From Prevotella sp. (GTDB lineage: Bacteria; Bacteroidota; Bacteroidia; Bacteroidales; Dysgonomonadaceae), in the NCBI GenBank assembly GCA_031260865.1, contig JAISKQ010000062.1, forward strand, positions 1-29,196: DNA of 29,196 bases. The letters run 5' to 3'. This document shows, in pieces, positions 6,989 through 15,261 of the stretch (the stretch's first letter is position 1; the number at the start of each line of letters is the position of its first letter). The notes under the pieces are model-generated. The model ran no database searches and was not told the DNA's origin. It was given only the letters and a program-made list of their open reading frames with translations. The position numbers and the translations under genes are program-made.

Positions 6989-7648
6989 ATGAAGGCACTA
7001 TTTATAGCACGCGTGATGCAGATAATGAACGAACTCGGATGGAACGATACCGAATCGAACGCTTTTTTAGGTTCAGACGCTACTAAAGTGGAAGGACATA
7101 TAGAAAGCGTATTTGTGGACGCGTGGCGCAAAGCCGTCAATATTCTGCCAAAGAACTACTTCCGTATAAAAGATTTTTCGGAACAAAAATCAGTATCAGA
7201 CATAACCAGAGGAACAGGATATATCGTTTTGCCGGAAGATTTTTACACGTTATATTCCTTTCGGATGAAAGGCTGGCAAGTAGCTTGCGAGACGATTATA
7301 GACAGTTCAGACCCATTGGCGAGAGTACAAGCCAATGAATATACACGCGGTAATATTTGCCGTCCCGTGTGCGTGAAGAGCGTAAAAAAAACAGCTTCCG
7401 AAGAAGACCCATTAGATATTGAGTTCGTTAATGTACTTGAATATTATTCACTGCCTAAAGGAATAAAACACGAAATATCCGAAGCAATCTATATACCATT
7501 GATTCAAGAATTGAACGAGGGAATATATATAGGAGACAATTTATTTATACCACTCGCCTACTTATGCGCAAGTTTGGTATTTTATATTTTTGAAAAGCCG
7601 GATATAGCACAGGTATTAGAGAAAAAAGCAACCGAAATAATTAAATGA
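6989..7648 (+). CDS. Probable head-to-tail adaptor (tail tube A / gp4-like)
   Basis: At 219 residues it has the layout of connector or gatekeeper proteins of short-tailed phages. An N-terminal helical region (IMNELGWNDTESNAFL) is followed by a beta segment with the motif IVLPEDFYTLYSFRMKGW, recalling the LPxDFxxLxS pattern I associate with adaptor proteins. A C-terminal helical bundle follows (PLIQELNEGIYIGDNLFIPLAYL). Such proteins dock on the portal ring and join it to the tail. The start overlaps the stop of a six-codon upstream frame (6972-6992, MTTENQ) by ATGA. The next gene starts one base after its stop codon. The position between head and tail genes agrees with the role, but the family match is from memory only. 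Confidence 0.65.
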   Translation: MKALFIARVMQIMNELGWNDTESNAFLGSDATKVEGHIESVFVDAWRKAVNILPKNYFRIKDFSEQKSVSDITRGTGYIVLPEDFYTLYSFRMKGWQVACETIIDSSDPLARVQANEYTRGNICRPVCVKSVKKTASEEDPLDIEFVNVLEYYSLPKGIKHEISEAIYIPLIQELNEGIYIGDNLFIPLAYLCASLVFYIFEKPDIAQVLEKKATEIIK

Positions 7649-7649
7649 T

Positions 7650-8771
7650 ATGAGTAAATGTTGTGATAAAAAAGCAATAAACAACTTAGCGGAAGGTCTA
7701 AAAAAGATACCGGTATTACGTTACCTGAAAGACCCTGTCGTTCATTTGGAAGATTTGTATATTAAGTATCCGCAAGGAGGAGAGTACGGTTGGTTTTCTT
7801 TTGTGGAAACGAAGCAGATGTTCGCTTACTGGGATATTGAAACCAAAGAATGGAAATATTTAGTTGACCTTACTGCTATTAATAATTCAATAACTTTCAT
7901 TTTACAGCAAATCGATGACATCCATAATCAATTGGAAGGGTTTGTAAATATAGACGAAAGATTAAATGCCATTGAGGATAACATAAGCAGTATAAATGAA
8001 GCCTTAGATGATAAAGTATCCAAATCGGAATACGAATCATTATTAGAATTAGTAGAGAGCATAAAAATATACATGGATCATGTAGGGAATAACCGTTGCC
8101 TGTACTTCAAGATGGAGAGCCTTACCTCCCAAATGTTTATAGGTGAAACGCTTCAACTCTATTATGTGAAAGCGTTCAATGTGGCTTCATTGACTATCGG
8201 GAACGACACGATAGCGATAGATGAACTGATAGATTATGAAATACCGGCAGGAAGCATTATCACTGTAAATATCACAAAAGGACTTACCGATAACGAATCT
8301 TATATTTATATGCTTGCCACAACGGCGAATGAGATACCACAGCCGGAACCTATACCAGATAATTCTATTCCGAATAATGTCGTGGTCATGTACAGCGGTT
8401 CGGTAGAGAATATACCCGAAGGCTGGGCGTTATGCAACGGACAGATCGTAGACGGAAAACAAACGCCTGATATGCGAAATCGGTTTGTAGTGGGATATAA
8501 TCCCGATAATATTAATTATAACGCTATCGGTAAAACAGGCGGTAAGGATTTTATCACACTTTTACTGGCAAATATACCGTCACATACGCATGACATAAAA
8601 TATACAAATAAGAAATGGGGGGATAACGCGAATAATAGACCTTTCAACCTGTGGAATGAAACTAAAAATTCAGATTATTCAGGCAGGACAGAAGCAACCG
8701 GGAAAGATAATCCTGATCCTATCGACATTCGACCTCTTTATTATGTAATCGCCTTTATCATTAAATTGTAA
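7650..8771 (+). CDS. Tail fibre/collar protein with phage tail-collar domain
   Basis: Of the 373 residues, 1-75 form an adapter region, about 85-140 a predicted coiled coil (QQIDDIHNQLEGFVNIDERLN and following), and about 150-235 a beta-rich middle. The C-terminus is a tail-collar domain. The motifs are IPEGWALCNGQ, then TPDMRNRFVVGY and LANIPSHTHD, diagnostic of collar domains found at the distal ends of fibres in many phages and related particles. It probably forms a trimeric fibre attached near the adaptor and used for host contact. It starts one base after the previous gene's stop, which supports a head-tail operon. Confidence 0.82.
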   Translation: MSKCCDKKAINNLAEGLKKIPVLRYLKDPVVHLEDLYIKYPQGGEYGWFSFVETKQMFAYWDIETKEWKYLVDLTAINNSITFILQQIDDIHNQLEGFVNIDERLNAIEDNISSINEALDDKVSKSEYESLLELVESIKIYMDHVGNNRCLYFKMESLTSQMFIGETLQLYYVKAFNVASLTIGNDTIAIDELIDYEIPAGSIITVNITKGLTDNESYIYMLATTANEIPQPEPIPDNSIPNNVVVMYSGSVENIPEGWALCNGQIVDGKQTPDMRNRFVVGYNPDNINYNAIGKTGGKDFITLLLANIPSHTHDIKYTNKKWGDNANNRPFNLWNETKNSDYSGRTEATGKDNPDPIDIRPLYYVIAFIIKL

Positions 8772-8775
8772 CAAT

Positions 8776-8973
8776 ATGAAATATAATATAAAATATAATG
8801 ATCAAATTTTTGAGATTGACGATTTAGTTTTGTTTAGAGACCAATCTCCTGAATTTAAAGATGCTTACAATACCATTCAAAACGGTTCTGTAGCGAAGTT
8901 TGATAATGCTGTCGCCGAATTAACGTTCGGTGGTCGTGTAGTATTTACCATTAATAATGACGACAATGTATAA
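8776..8973 (+). CDS. Small protein in tail gene cluster
   Basis: A 65-residue acidic protein with alternating strand/helix character (MKYNIKYNDQIFEIDDLVLF) starts four bases after the collar gene and overlaps the next tail gene. No motif is recognised. It could be a fibre chaperone or a small accessory tail protein. The tight spacing and overlap suggest translational coupling with the following spike gene. Codon use is AT-rich like the genes after it. Confidence 0.6.
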   Translation: MKYNIKYNDQIFEIDDLVLFRDQSPEFKDAYNTIQNGSVAKFDNAVAELTFGGRVVFTINNDDNV

Positions 8974-10849
8974 TTTTAAAGATAAATACCCTGGCGTAAA
9001 TATGACAGATGATGCACTAAAATGGTGTTCCTGTTTAGGCGATAAAGACATTACTTGGAATCAAACCACCAGGCAGCATCCTAAGAATACCCATGTTAAC
9101 GTTGGCGGTAATACAGATGCTGCCGTTACAGCTTATCTGTTATCATCCGGTATTCATACCGGTGTATTTTCATTTAGCGGTGCGCCAGCCAATTCTTTTA
9201 GACATTCGATTATTTGCGGTGATAGCATGGATAACACCGTATTGACTCAGCATCCGACATATTACCAAGGAGACGGCAGGTTTAGACATGATACGTATTT
9301 TAATGATATAAAATTAGACTTTCATGTTGGTGACAGGGGATTTTCAATAATGACTTGTCGTAATTGTGATATTAAAGAATTTGGTACATACACTGATATT
9401 GGTTTGTGTAAAATAAGAAATGCAGTAACTTACACAGGAAATGTCTCAAGAATATCCGTAATTGGTGCAGAAGAACAAGAATTAAAAGGCGCTAATGTGA
9501 ATTTAACGTTGTTTGATTCAAGTAGTATCTATATAGAAGATCAAACTGTTTTAGACAAGTCTATTCAAACCTATCAGGCTTTTAATAATTGTACTTTTAA
9601 GTTTGGTAGCGAGACTGAATACGCAGCTTTGATTGGCAATACCGTTGCTGAATTACGACAGAACTTTGTTGACAGATGTACCAATCAAGGCTTTACAGTT
9701 CCTACCATCACTGAATATGGAGATACCGATTTACCGGCAGGTAGATGGATTTTCTCAAATAATTCAGCTATTGACGGTTTAGTTCTTAAATATTCCGATA
9801 TTAACTTATTTGAAATAAGCAGATTAATTAGATTCGGCTACACTGATGATAGGAATGACAGCATCCCTATCACAACAGACACGACCAAGGCGGGGTCTTT
9901 CAACCCTGCGGGGGCAAACGCTGCCTTAGACGTTACGGACGAATCAATATCTTTCCAATCAAATGTGGACATCTCGCAACCGAACACAGGTAGAGCAGAT
10001 AGTAATATAATATGGCTTGGCGGTAGGAAGCAATTGTCAAAAATAAATCTATTTAACAATTTTCCTATGATGAATGGAGTTTATGTTGACAGCACACCCT
10101 CTTTAAGTAATATTCCTGTTACGGAAGTTGAACTTCAAGAGAATGGTATGTATAAAATGTATATAGTGAGGTCTACCGATGAGGAGATTGCCACTGTTAC
10201 ATATAATGGTTCAACCTATTCATCTAGTATTGTTACCAGAAATAATTTATTTAAAAGTGTATCCGGTGTAACTACTTTTACCAGTTCAGAGAACGCCGTT
10301 GTGTATGAAGTGTTAGACTTTGTAGTTTATAATACGATTCAAATGCGTGTTATTGACCAAATTCCTACAGATATAATTTCAGCCGGAAATTTACAGACAG
10401 GGTATTGGTATCTTGTCGAACCGAACTCACCGACCGATACAACCGGCACTGTAACATACAACGGTAATACATATCCTGCATACGGCTCATTTATAGCAGT
10501 AAACGGAGTACCTAATTTTACTATTAACGGATCTGCTCATTTACGTAGATGTTACAGGCAAGACTATGATAATCCGAATGATGAAGTGACTGATTTAGCG
10601 TTCTGGTTAAATAAGCAAAAGCCTAAATGGGTTGATGTGCTACCATCTGACTTACGTTGTTTGAAGTATCTTAATAATGATAAACAAGCAGAGATGCAAT
10701 TAGATGAGAATAATAAGTATATCGCTTCAGGACACCCTGATTTTTATAACAAAATATTAGGAACAAACGGCGTTATTGAACCGTCGTTTAATATAAACGG
10801 TACTTATATACAATTACGATTATTAGTTACGACTTTAAACCCGATGTAA
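8957..10849 (+). CDS. Tail spike/receptor-binding protein, beta-helix-like, with duplicated C-terminal module
   Basis: A 630-residue protein rich in short beta turns (FNDIKLDFHV, CDIKEFGTYTDI, NCTFKFGS), as in parallel beta-helix spikes. The start is ATG 8957 or, six bases shorter in overlap, ATG 8966. The C-terminal half holds two copies of a roughly 65-residue module, around residues 388-455 and 471-535. Each pairs a MYKMYIV/YWYLVE strand with VTYNGSTY or VTYNGNTY. The module probably folds as a small beta domain for glycan or surface binding. Its AT-rich composition and duplicated domains suggest recombinational turnover of host-range determinants. No catalytic residue for depolymerase activity could be singled out. 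Confidence 0.62.
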   Translation: MTTMYNFKDKYPGVNMTDDALKWCSCLGDKDITWNQTTRQHPKNTHVNVGGNTDAAVTAYLLSSGIHTGVFSFSGAPANSFRHSIICGDSMDNTVLTQHPTYYQGDGRFRHDTYFNDIKLDFHVGDRGFSIMTCRNCDIKEFGTYTDIGLCKIRNAVTYTGNVSRISVIGAEEQELKGANVNLTLFDSSSIYIEDQTVLDKSIQTYQAFNNCTFKFGSETEYAALIGNTVAELRQNFVDRCTNQGFTVPTITEYGDTDLPAGRWIFSNNSAIDGLVLKYSDINLFEISRLIRFGYTDDRNDSIPITTDTTKAGSFNPAGANAALDVTDESISFQSNVDISQPNTGRADSNIIWLGGRKQLSKINLFNNFPMMNGVYVDSTPSLSNIPVTEVELQENGMYKMYIVRSTDEEIATVTYNGSTYSSSIVTRNNLFKSVSGVTTFTSSENAVVYEVLDFVVYNTIQMRVIDQIPTDIISAGNLQTGYWYLVEPNSPTDTTGTVTYNGNTYPAYGSFIAVNGVPNFTINGSAHLRRCYRQDYDNPNDEVTDLAFWLNKQKPKWVDVLPSDLRCLKYLNNDKQAEMQLDENNKYIASGHPDFYNKILGTNGVIEPSFNINGTYIQLRLLVTTLNPM

Positions 10850-10858
10850 GAAAAGTGA

Positions 10859-10929
10859 TGAGTAATAAGTATTAAGTAATAAGTACTTTGAACTTATTCC
10901 TTTCTTGTAACTCGTAACTTGTAACTTTT
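10859..10929. repeat. Short 7-bp repeat array between tail genes
   Basis: Four units of the form AGTAATA/AGTATTA/AGTAATA/AGTACTT are followed, after a spacer, by CTTGTAA/CTCGTAA/CTTGTAA-type units and a T run. An AATAAGT stem pairs with ACTTATT across the spacer, so the region can fold. The first units share the AGTAATA heptamer with the long array at the left edge. The region is non-coding and separates two tail genes. Confidence 0.7.
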
Positions 10930-10934
10930 TTATT

Positions 10935-11162
10935 ATGACTGATTACGATAATGGTTTGCCGCCAGAAGGCACAACGACAGACGCTAAGCTTAGCTCCGTG
11001 ACGCTGGATAGCAAGGACGCCAATACGATTCTTCCTATACAGGCTAATGCCGTGACGCTGGATAGTAAAGACGTGGAAATAATACCGAATATTGAGCTAA
11101 AGAATATTACGTTAAGTACAGAACCTGCTATCGCCGGAAAAAATTACGAAACATTTTTATAA
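10935..11162 (+). CDS. Small repeat protein in tail cluster
   Basis: This 75-residue acidic protein contains two near-identical copies of VTLDSKD (from the GTGACGCTGGATAG repeats near 10998 and 11050) and a third, looser copy (ITLSTEP). It may be a short beta-solenoid or fibre-attachment segment, possibly a split-off piece of a fibre gene. Its position between the spike and the propeller-like protein supports a tail role. No family is recognised. Confidence 0.55.
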   Translation: MTDYDNGLPPEGTTTDAKLSSVTLDSKDANTILPIQANAVTLDSKDVEIIPNIELKNITLSTEPAIAGKNYETFL

Positions 11163-11179
11163 ATTAAATAGCAAAAGCC

Positions 11180-13198
11180 ATGTTACAAATAACAACGACA
11201 GATAAGCAAGTGATTTTATCTCTAACAGGAAAAGAGCCAATTACGTATAAAAAAGATGATCTTAGATATGTAATAGGGCAAACTCTATTATCATTTTATG
11301 ATAAAAACGAGAAAGTTACCCAGGAAAATTGGTCAAACGGCATAACGTTTAACGGTACACCTGTAACAAAAGAAAATGTCATTTCTCTTTTAGAGGATAT
11401 ATTTTCTACCGGTAGTGGAGGTGGTTCAGTTGATCCATCAGACATGATAGATGATGATAATATACTTTCCAATAAGACATGGTCATCAGAGAGAATAGGG
11501 GATGTTGAGACTTTAAGGAAAGTGGTAGATGGTGAATGGGTTATTGCCTATGGTAATCTGAAACAACCAGTTACATTTACCGAATTGTTAGATGACCACA
11601 TATGTACAGTAAACGGAAATGATTATATTATTAATTACACAGATTTTAAAATTGCAGAAACTTATTCAACTATCGAGGAAGAAGAACATGATGAAGATGA
11701 TGATTATGAACCAGTAGATACAAGTCAGTTGTGTGATTCTGTAATTGGATGGTCATATATCCCAAACTGTGAAGTAGCTGTAATTGTAGGTAATTACAAT
11801 TACGTTTTATATTCTGTTGCAATTACAGACAGATTTAAAGTATTTCATAAATCAAATCCTATACCAGAAATTGCGGAGGAAGCATGTAATATTAAGGCAG
11901 TTACTTACGCTCATATAAATGGTACTGGACGCTTTATTATTATTGGGTTAAATGGTGATGTTACAGAACCATTCTTAAGTACTTCATTAGACGGTATTAA
12001 TTGGACTAATCCTGTCTTTTTTAGAGAAGATGATGCTCCAATGGGGGATACTTTTAAACTTATTTATCATAATAATATACTACACATTTATAATGAGGAT
12101 ACTACTCAATGCTATACAACAACTGACCTTGTTACATTTACACGAGTTAACTTAGGTATTGCTGATGGTTTAAATGATGGATGGGATATAATGGTTTCAC
12201 CAATGAATAATAACTTTATATTAAATAATGGTGATTATAGATGGAATCGTAGGAAATTGTATTATTCTGTTGATGGAATAACAGATTGGACAGAAATGAC
12301 AAATATACCTTTAAGTGATGTTAATCGAGAATTTATAATTGGTACGTGGATTAATAATAATAATTTGTATTTCGCAGTATATGGTGCTTCTACGAATGGT
12401 AGTGAATATGGAAGAATAGTATATACATCAAATTTTATAAATTGGACAATCATTGATATTGAGATACCTATTAATAATATCAAATTTATAGGTAATATTA
12501 TATCCCAACAAATTTCACCAGATGAAGAATGTTTAAATAATGTTTTAGTAGGTAATAGTGATATATATATTACTCATGATAATTGGGCTACTTATGAAAT
12601 TATAGATAGGACACCTACTCATACATATTTTGCAAATAGTTATAACTATTCAAAAATTATTACTGTTCAAAATAATGAAGCACATCCAATAAGTATAATT
12701 CAGCTACAAGCAAAAAAGAATGTAAGATTGATACCTGCCGATGAAGAATTAACTTTTGAAACAGACCCTTCTGTAAATTCAGCTGAAGTTTGTGATTATA
12801 TGGGTAATGTAATACCTGATGTATATGCTTCACTTGTTGGAGCATTAGCTGGTGGAGCTACTGCTGATGTTGAAGAAGGCGGATTGAAAGATGTATCTGC
12901 TCAAGACCCATTGATAACAAGATCTTTCATAAACGGTTACTTGTATTTTGATAGTGACGGTAATTTAGTACTGCCAAAAGGCGCTAAAATACTTGGGACA
13001 GCACACGATAATACGACACATGAACTTATAGGATTAAATGAGTATCAGATAGATGATGAAACTTATGACCAGATTGAGATTGGTAGTGAAACTATTCACT
13101 TGAATCTTAATACTAACAATGATCCTAATGCGGGAGTTCATGTAACTGTTGATACACCAAACGGTAAGGAAACGATTAGTTATCAGGAAGAAGAATGA
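11180..13198 (+). CDS. Large tail protein with Asp-box/beta-propeller-like repeats
   Basis: A 672-residue protein. Residues 1-85 form an N-terminal head, followed by the ILSNKTWSSERI segment (about 95-106), a motif I associate with phage fibre N-terminal attachment regions. A very acidic loop (EEEEHDEDDDYE) lies near residue 168. From about 255 to 490 there are recurring S-x-DG-x-NWT-like units: TSLDGINWTNP, YSVDGITDWTEM, TSNFINWTII and THDNWATYEI. These recall BNR/Asp-box blades of sialidase-like propellers, probably for binding or processing surface glycans. The C-terminus is a glycine-rich stretch (residues about 550-570) and an ordered tail ending in EEE. Codons are strikingly AT-rich compared with the head genes, which suggests separate acquisition. 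Confidence 0.6.
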   Translation: MLQITTTDKQVILSLTGKEPITYKKDDLRYVIGQTLLSFYDKNEKVTQENWSNGITFNGTPVTKENVISLLEDIFSTGSGGGSVDPSDMIDDDNILSNKTWSSERIGDVETLRKVVDGEWVIAYGNLKQPVTFTELLDDHICTVNGNDYIINYTDFKIAETYSTIEEEEHDEDDDYEPVDTSQLCDSVIGWSYIPNCEVAVIVGNYNYVLYSVAITDRFKVFHKSNPIPEIAEEACNIKAVTYAHINGTGRFIIIGLNGDVTEPFLSTSLDGINWTNPVFFREDDAPMGDTFKLIYHNNILHIYNEDTTQCYTTTDLVTFTRVNLGIADGLNDGWDIMVSPMNNNFILNNGDYRWNRRKLYYSVDGITDWTEMTNIPLSDVNREFIIGTWINNNNLYFAVYGASTNGSEYGRIVYTSNFINWTIIDIEIPINNIKFIGNIISQQISPDEECLNNVLVGNSDIYITHDNWATYEIIDRTPTHTYFANSYNYSKIITVQNNEAHPISIIQLQAKKNVRLIPADEELTFETDPSVNSAEVCDYMGNVIPDVYASLVGALAGGATADVEEGGLKDVSAQDPLITRSFINGYLYFDSDGNLVLPKGAKILGTAHDNTTHELIGLNEYQIDDETYDQIEIGSETIHLNLNTNNDPNAGVHVTVDTPNGKETISYQEEE

Positions 13199-13216
13199 TA
13201 TTAATGATTTTATAAA

Positions 13217-13507
13217 ATGAAAAATCTTCTTAACGGTTTAAAAAATACACCTGTATTCCTATTTATATCAGGGATGGTTATAGGCATTATCGGTTATTTT
13301 ATCAACTACGATGACGCAGCGGGTAATATCATTACCGCCACTTTGCGGGGCTTCGGACTTGTAGCCGTGATAGGGATTATCATTTGCACCGGGAATAAGT
13401 CCCTTTCGGATAAAACTCTGAAAATAGACTGGAGAGAATACCTGTATGTGATGAACGGAGGCATTCTTAGCTTGATTATTCAAATGATTATTGATTTTAT
13501 ACATTGA
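13217..13507 (+). CDS. Small membrane protein of the lysis cassette
   Basis: A 96-residue protein with about three hydrophobic segments (VFLFISGMVIGIIGYF, FGLVAVIGIIIC, GGILSLIIQMIIDFI) and short charged loops. In this position, before the coiled-coil and holin-like genes, it may be a holin, a pinholin or a regulator of lysis. The next reading frame opens within its stop (TTG 13504), or at ATG 13510 two bases after it, so translation is likely coupled. It has no recognised family motif. Confidence 0.6.
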   Translation: MKNLLNGLKNTPVFLFISGMVIGIIGYFINYDDAAGNIITATLRGFGLVAVIGIIICTGNKSLSDKTLKIDWREYLYVMNGGILSLIIQMIIDFIH

Positions 13508-13509
13508 AT

Positions 13510-13833
13510 ATGGAAACATGGTGGCAGAACATTGTAGGGGTAGTTATAACGGCTATAATCACATGGATAGCCACTCGCAGAAAGAACAGGGCGGAAGCCG
13601 CGGCGTTGGAGAAACAAGTTGAGAATAAGGTATTTGAGATGTATAAAGTTCAATTAGATACTTATCAATTTGAAATAGATAAAATGAGATATCGTATCAC
13701 TCATTATATAGAGGATGCGGACAAAGAAAGAGAGCGCTACTCAAAAAAAATTACATGGCTCGAAGAAACATTAAAACGAATGGAAAAAGATAATGCGGAG
13801 CTAAAAAAACAAATAAACGAATTAAAAAATTAA
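13510..13833 (+). CDS. Membrane-anchored coiled-coil protein, possible Rz-like/spanin role
   Basis: About 107 residues from ATG 13510 (a TTG at 13504 would add two residues). The N-terminus is one membrane segment (IVGVVITAIITWIATRR), followed by a long charged coiled coil to the end (KITWLEETLKRMEKDNAELKKQINELKN). This single anchor plus periplasmic coiled coil is the architecture of inner-membrane spanins (Rz) and some phage regulatory proteins. It lies between the small membrane protein and the holin-like gene. Sequence alone does not prove a lysis role, because it lacks a recognised family motif. Confidence 0.6.
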   Translation: METWWQNIVGVVITAIITWIATRRKNRAEAAALEKQVENKVFEMYKVQLDTYQFEIDKMRYRITHYIEDADKERERYSKKITWLEETLKRMEKDNAELKKQINELKN

Positions 13834-13837
13834 AGTT

Positions 13838-14362
13838 ATGGTAAGAATTTTATGTAAAATGCAGTTTATGACAGAAATACAAGCCTGTCTTATCGCCATT
13901 GCCGGCGTTGCGGGAGCATATTTCGAGAATACGGATAGCTTTGTATATGCCTGCCTTTTGGCTTTTTCCGTGAATATATTCGCGGGCTTCCGCGCCGACC
14001 ATGTCGGGATAAGCTTCAAGATGCGCAGGCTTGTCAATTTCGAGGGAAATAAACTGAAAGATTCCTTTAAGGAGCTATTCCTTATTTTAGGAATTACTTT
14101 TCTCATAAAATCACTTATGGATTTTATGAACTTGGGAGAGAAATCGGTTTACGCCGTTCAGATACTAATCGCCATCGCTTTGTATTACTATATCCGCAAC
14201 AGCCTGCGTAATTTACATCGGGCGTACCCGAAGATAAAATGGATTTCGGTGATTTATTACCTTATCGCTTTTGAGTTCAAAAAGCTTATGCCTGACAGCG
14301 TGAACGAGGCTATGGACGCCGCCGATAAAGACGATAACGAAAAACAAAACGAACATGGCTAA
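13838..14362 (+). CDS. Holin-like membrane protein
   Basis: A 174-residue protein with hydrophobic segments around residues 11-27, 36-50, 80-97 and 109-122, a conserved-looking amphipathic loop (RADHVGISFKMRRLVNFEGNK) and a charged, acidic C-terminus (DAADKDDNEKQNEHG). It directly precedes the endolysin and overlaps its start by eight bases. Holins form inner-membrane lesions that release the endolysin. The layout resembles the larger holin families of Bacteroidetes phages. The ATG at 13838 follows a four-base gap from the previous stop. The role comes mostly from position and topology. Confidence 0.65.
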   Translation: MVRILCKMQFMTEIQACLIAIAGVAGAYFENTDSFVYACLLAFSVNIFAGFRADHVGISFKMRRLVNFEGNKLKDSFKELFLILGITFLIKSLMDFMNLGEKSVYAVQILIAIALYYYIRNSLRNLHRAYPKIKWISVIYYLIAFEFKKLMPDSVNEAMDAADKDDNEKQNEHG

Positions 14363-14906
14363 AATAGAGGAATGGATTCCAATCGTAAAAGAAGTTGAAG
14401 GCGGCTACGTCAACAATCCGAATGACAAAGGCGGTGAAACGAATATGGGCATCACCATCGGAACGTGGAAACAAGCAGGACATGATACTTCAACAAGAAT
14501 AGCGGTTGTCAAAGTTGGAAATAAAGCTTACACCAATGCGACAAAATCGTTATATGAAATGACAGACGAACAATGGGAAGCTATCGCGAAACCAATGTAT
14601 TGGGACAGATGGCGAGCCGATGAAATAAACAATCAATCCATAGCTAATTTGGTCGTTGACTGGTTATGGGGGTCGGGTATTTATGGCATTAAATATCCTC
14701 AACAGATATTAGGCGTGAACGCCGATGGAATAGTAGGAGCAAAAACATTAGCCGCTGTTAACGACTATCCGAATCAGAAAGAACTTTTTAAAAAGCTATG
14801 GGAACGGCGAAAACAACATTTTATAAATCTTGCGAAACAACCCGGACAATCCATATTCCTGAAAGGATGGTTAAACAGGATGAACTATTTTAAATTTAAC
14901 AACTAA
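14355..14906 (+). CDS. Endolysin, GH108 family N-acetylmuramidase
   Basis: Of the 183 residues, the N-terminal catalytic domain shows the GH108 signature: EGGYVNNPNDKGGETNMGIT, with candidate catalytic Glu15. A C-terminal peptidoglycan-binding domain follows (QQILGVNADGIVGAKTLAAVN, about residues 117-137), the usual two-domain order in this family. It cleaves the beta-1,4 bond between MurNAc and GlcNAc in peptidoglycan to release virions. There is no signal peptide, so release needs the holin. Its start overlaps the holin-like gene by eight bases. The length is typical for the family. Confidence 0.9.
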   Translation: MAKIEEWIPIVKEVEGGYVNNPNDKGGETNMGITIGTWKQAGHDTSTRIAVVKVGNKAYTNATKSLYEMTDEQWEAIAKPMYWDRWRADEINNQSIANLVVDWLWGSGIYGIKYPQQILGVNADGIVGAKTLAAVNDYPNQKELFKKLWERRKQHFINLAKQPGQSIFLKGWLNRMNYFKFNN

Positions 14907-14917
14907 AAACAAGGATT

Positions 14918-15259
14918 ATGACATTAAATTCTAAAGAAAATTTAAGTTTCGGTGATGCACTTGAAGCTGTCAAGAGCGGAAAAGCCGTGGCTCGTAACGG
15001 ATGGAACGGTAAAGGGATGTGTATTTACCTGAATAAAGGAAGTGTGGATTTTGACTTACCTGTTATAACGGAATCTCCGAAATATCCGTATGGCTCAACT
15101 ATCGACGGCGTGGATTTGGGATTGTTTGAGCCGGGAGATACCGGAACTGTTACTCGCTTACCGAATATTAACATGAAAACCGCCGGAGGCTCAACCGTTA
15201 CCGGATGGCTTGCGTCGCAAACGGATATGCTTGCCGAAGATTGGTGTATATTGGACTGA
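14918..15259 (+). CDS. DUF2829 protein, Tad2-like anti-Thoeris defence protein
   Basis: This 113-residue protein has the DUF2829 hallmark blocks in order. FGDALEAVKSGKAVARNGWN with GKGMCIYL lies at residues 11-38, and NINMKTAGG, VTGWLASQTD and LAEDWCI follow at 84-111. Tad2 proteins of this family (first shown for phage SPO1) bind and sequester the gcADPR second messenger made by Thoeris TIR enzymes, blocking that abortive defence; some relatives target other signals. The residues between the blocks (40-80) are longer and more acidic than in short members. It sits just after the endolysin, an accessory spot in the late operon. The family call is strong; the anti-Thoeris activity of this copy is inferred. 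Confidence 0.82.
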   Translation: MTLNSKENLSFGDALEAVKSGKAVARNGWNGKGMCIYLNKGSVDFDLPVITESPKYPYGSTIDGVDLGLFEPGDTGTVTRLPNINMKTAGGSTVTGWLASQTDMLAEDWCILD

Positions 15260-15261
15260 TT

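Noticed and set aside
8957..13198. Diversity-generating retroelement variable region in the tail genes
   Set aside because: No reverse transcriptase or template repeat is visible, and the duplicated modules are ordinary domain repeats.
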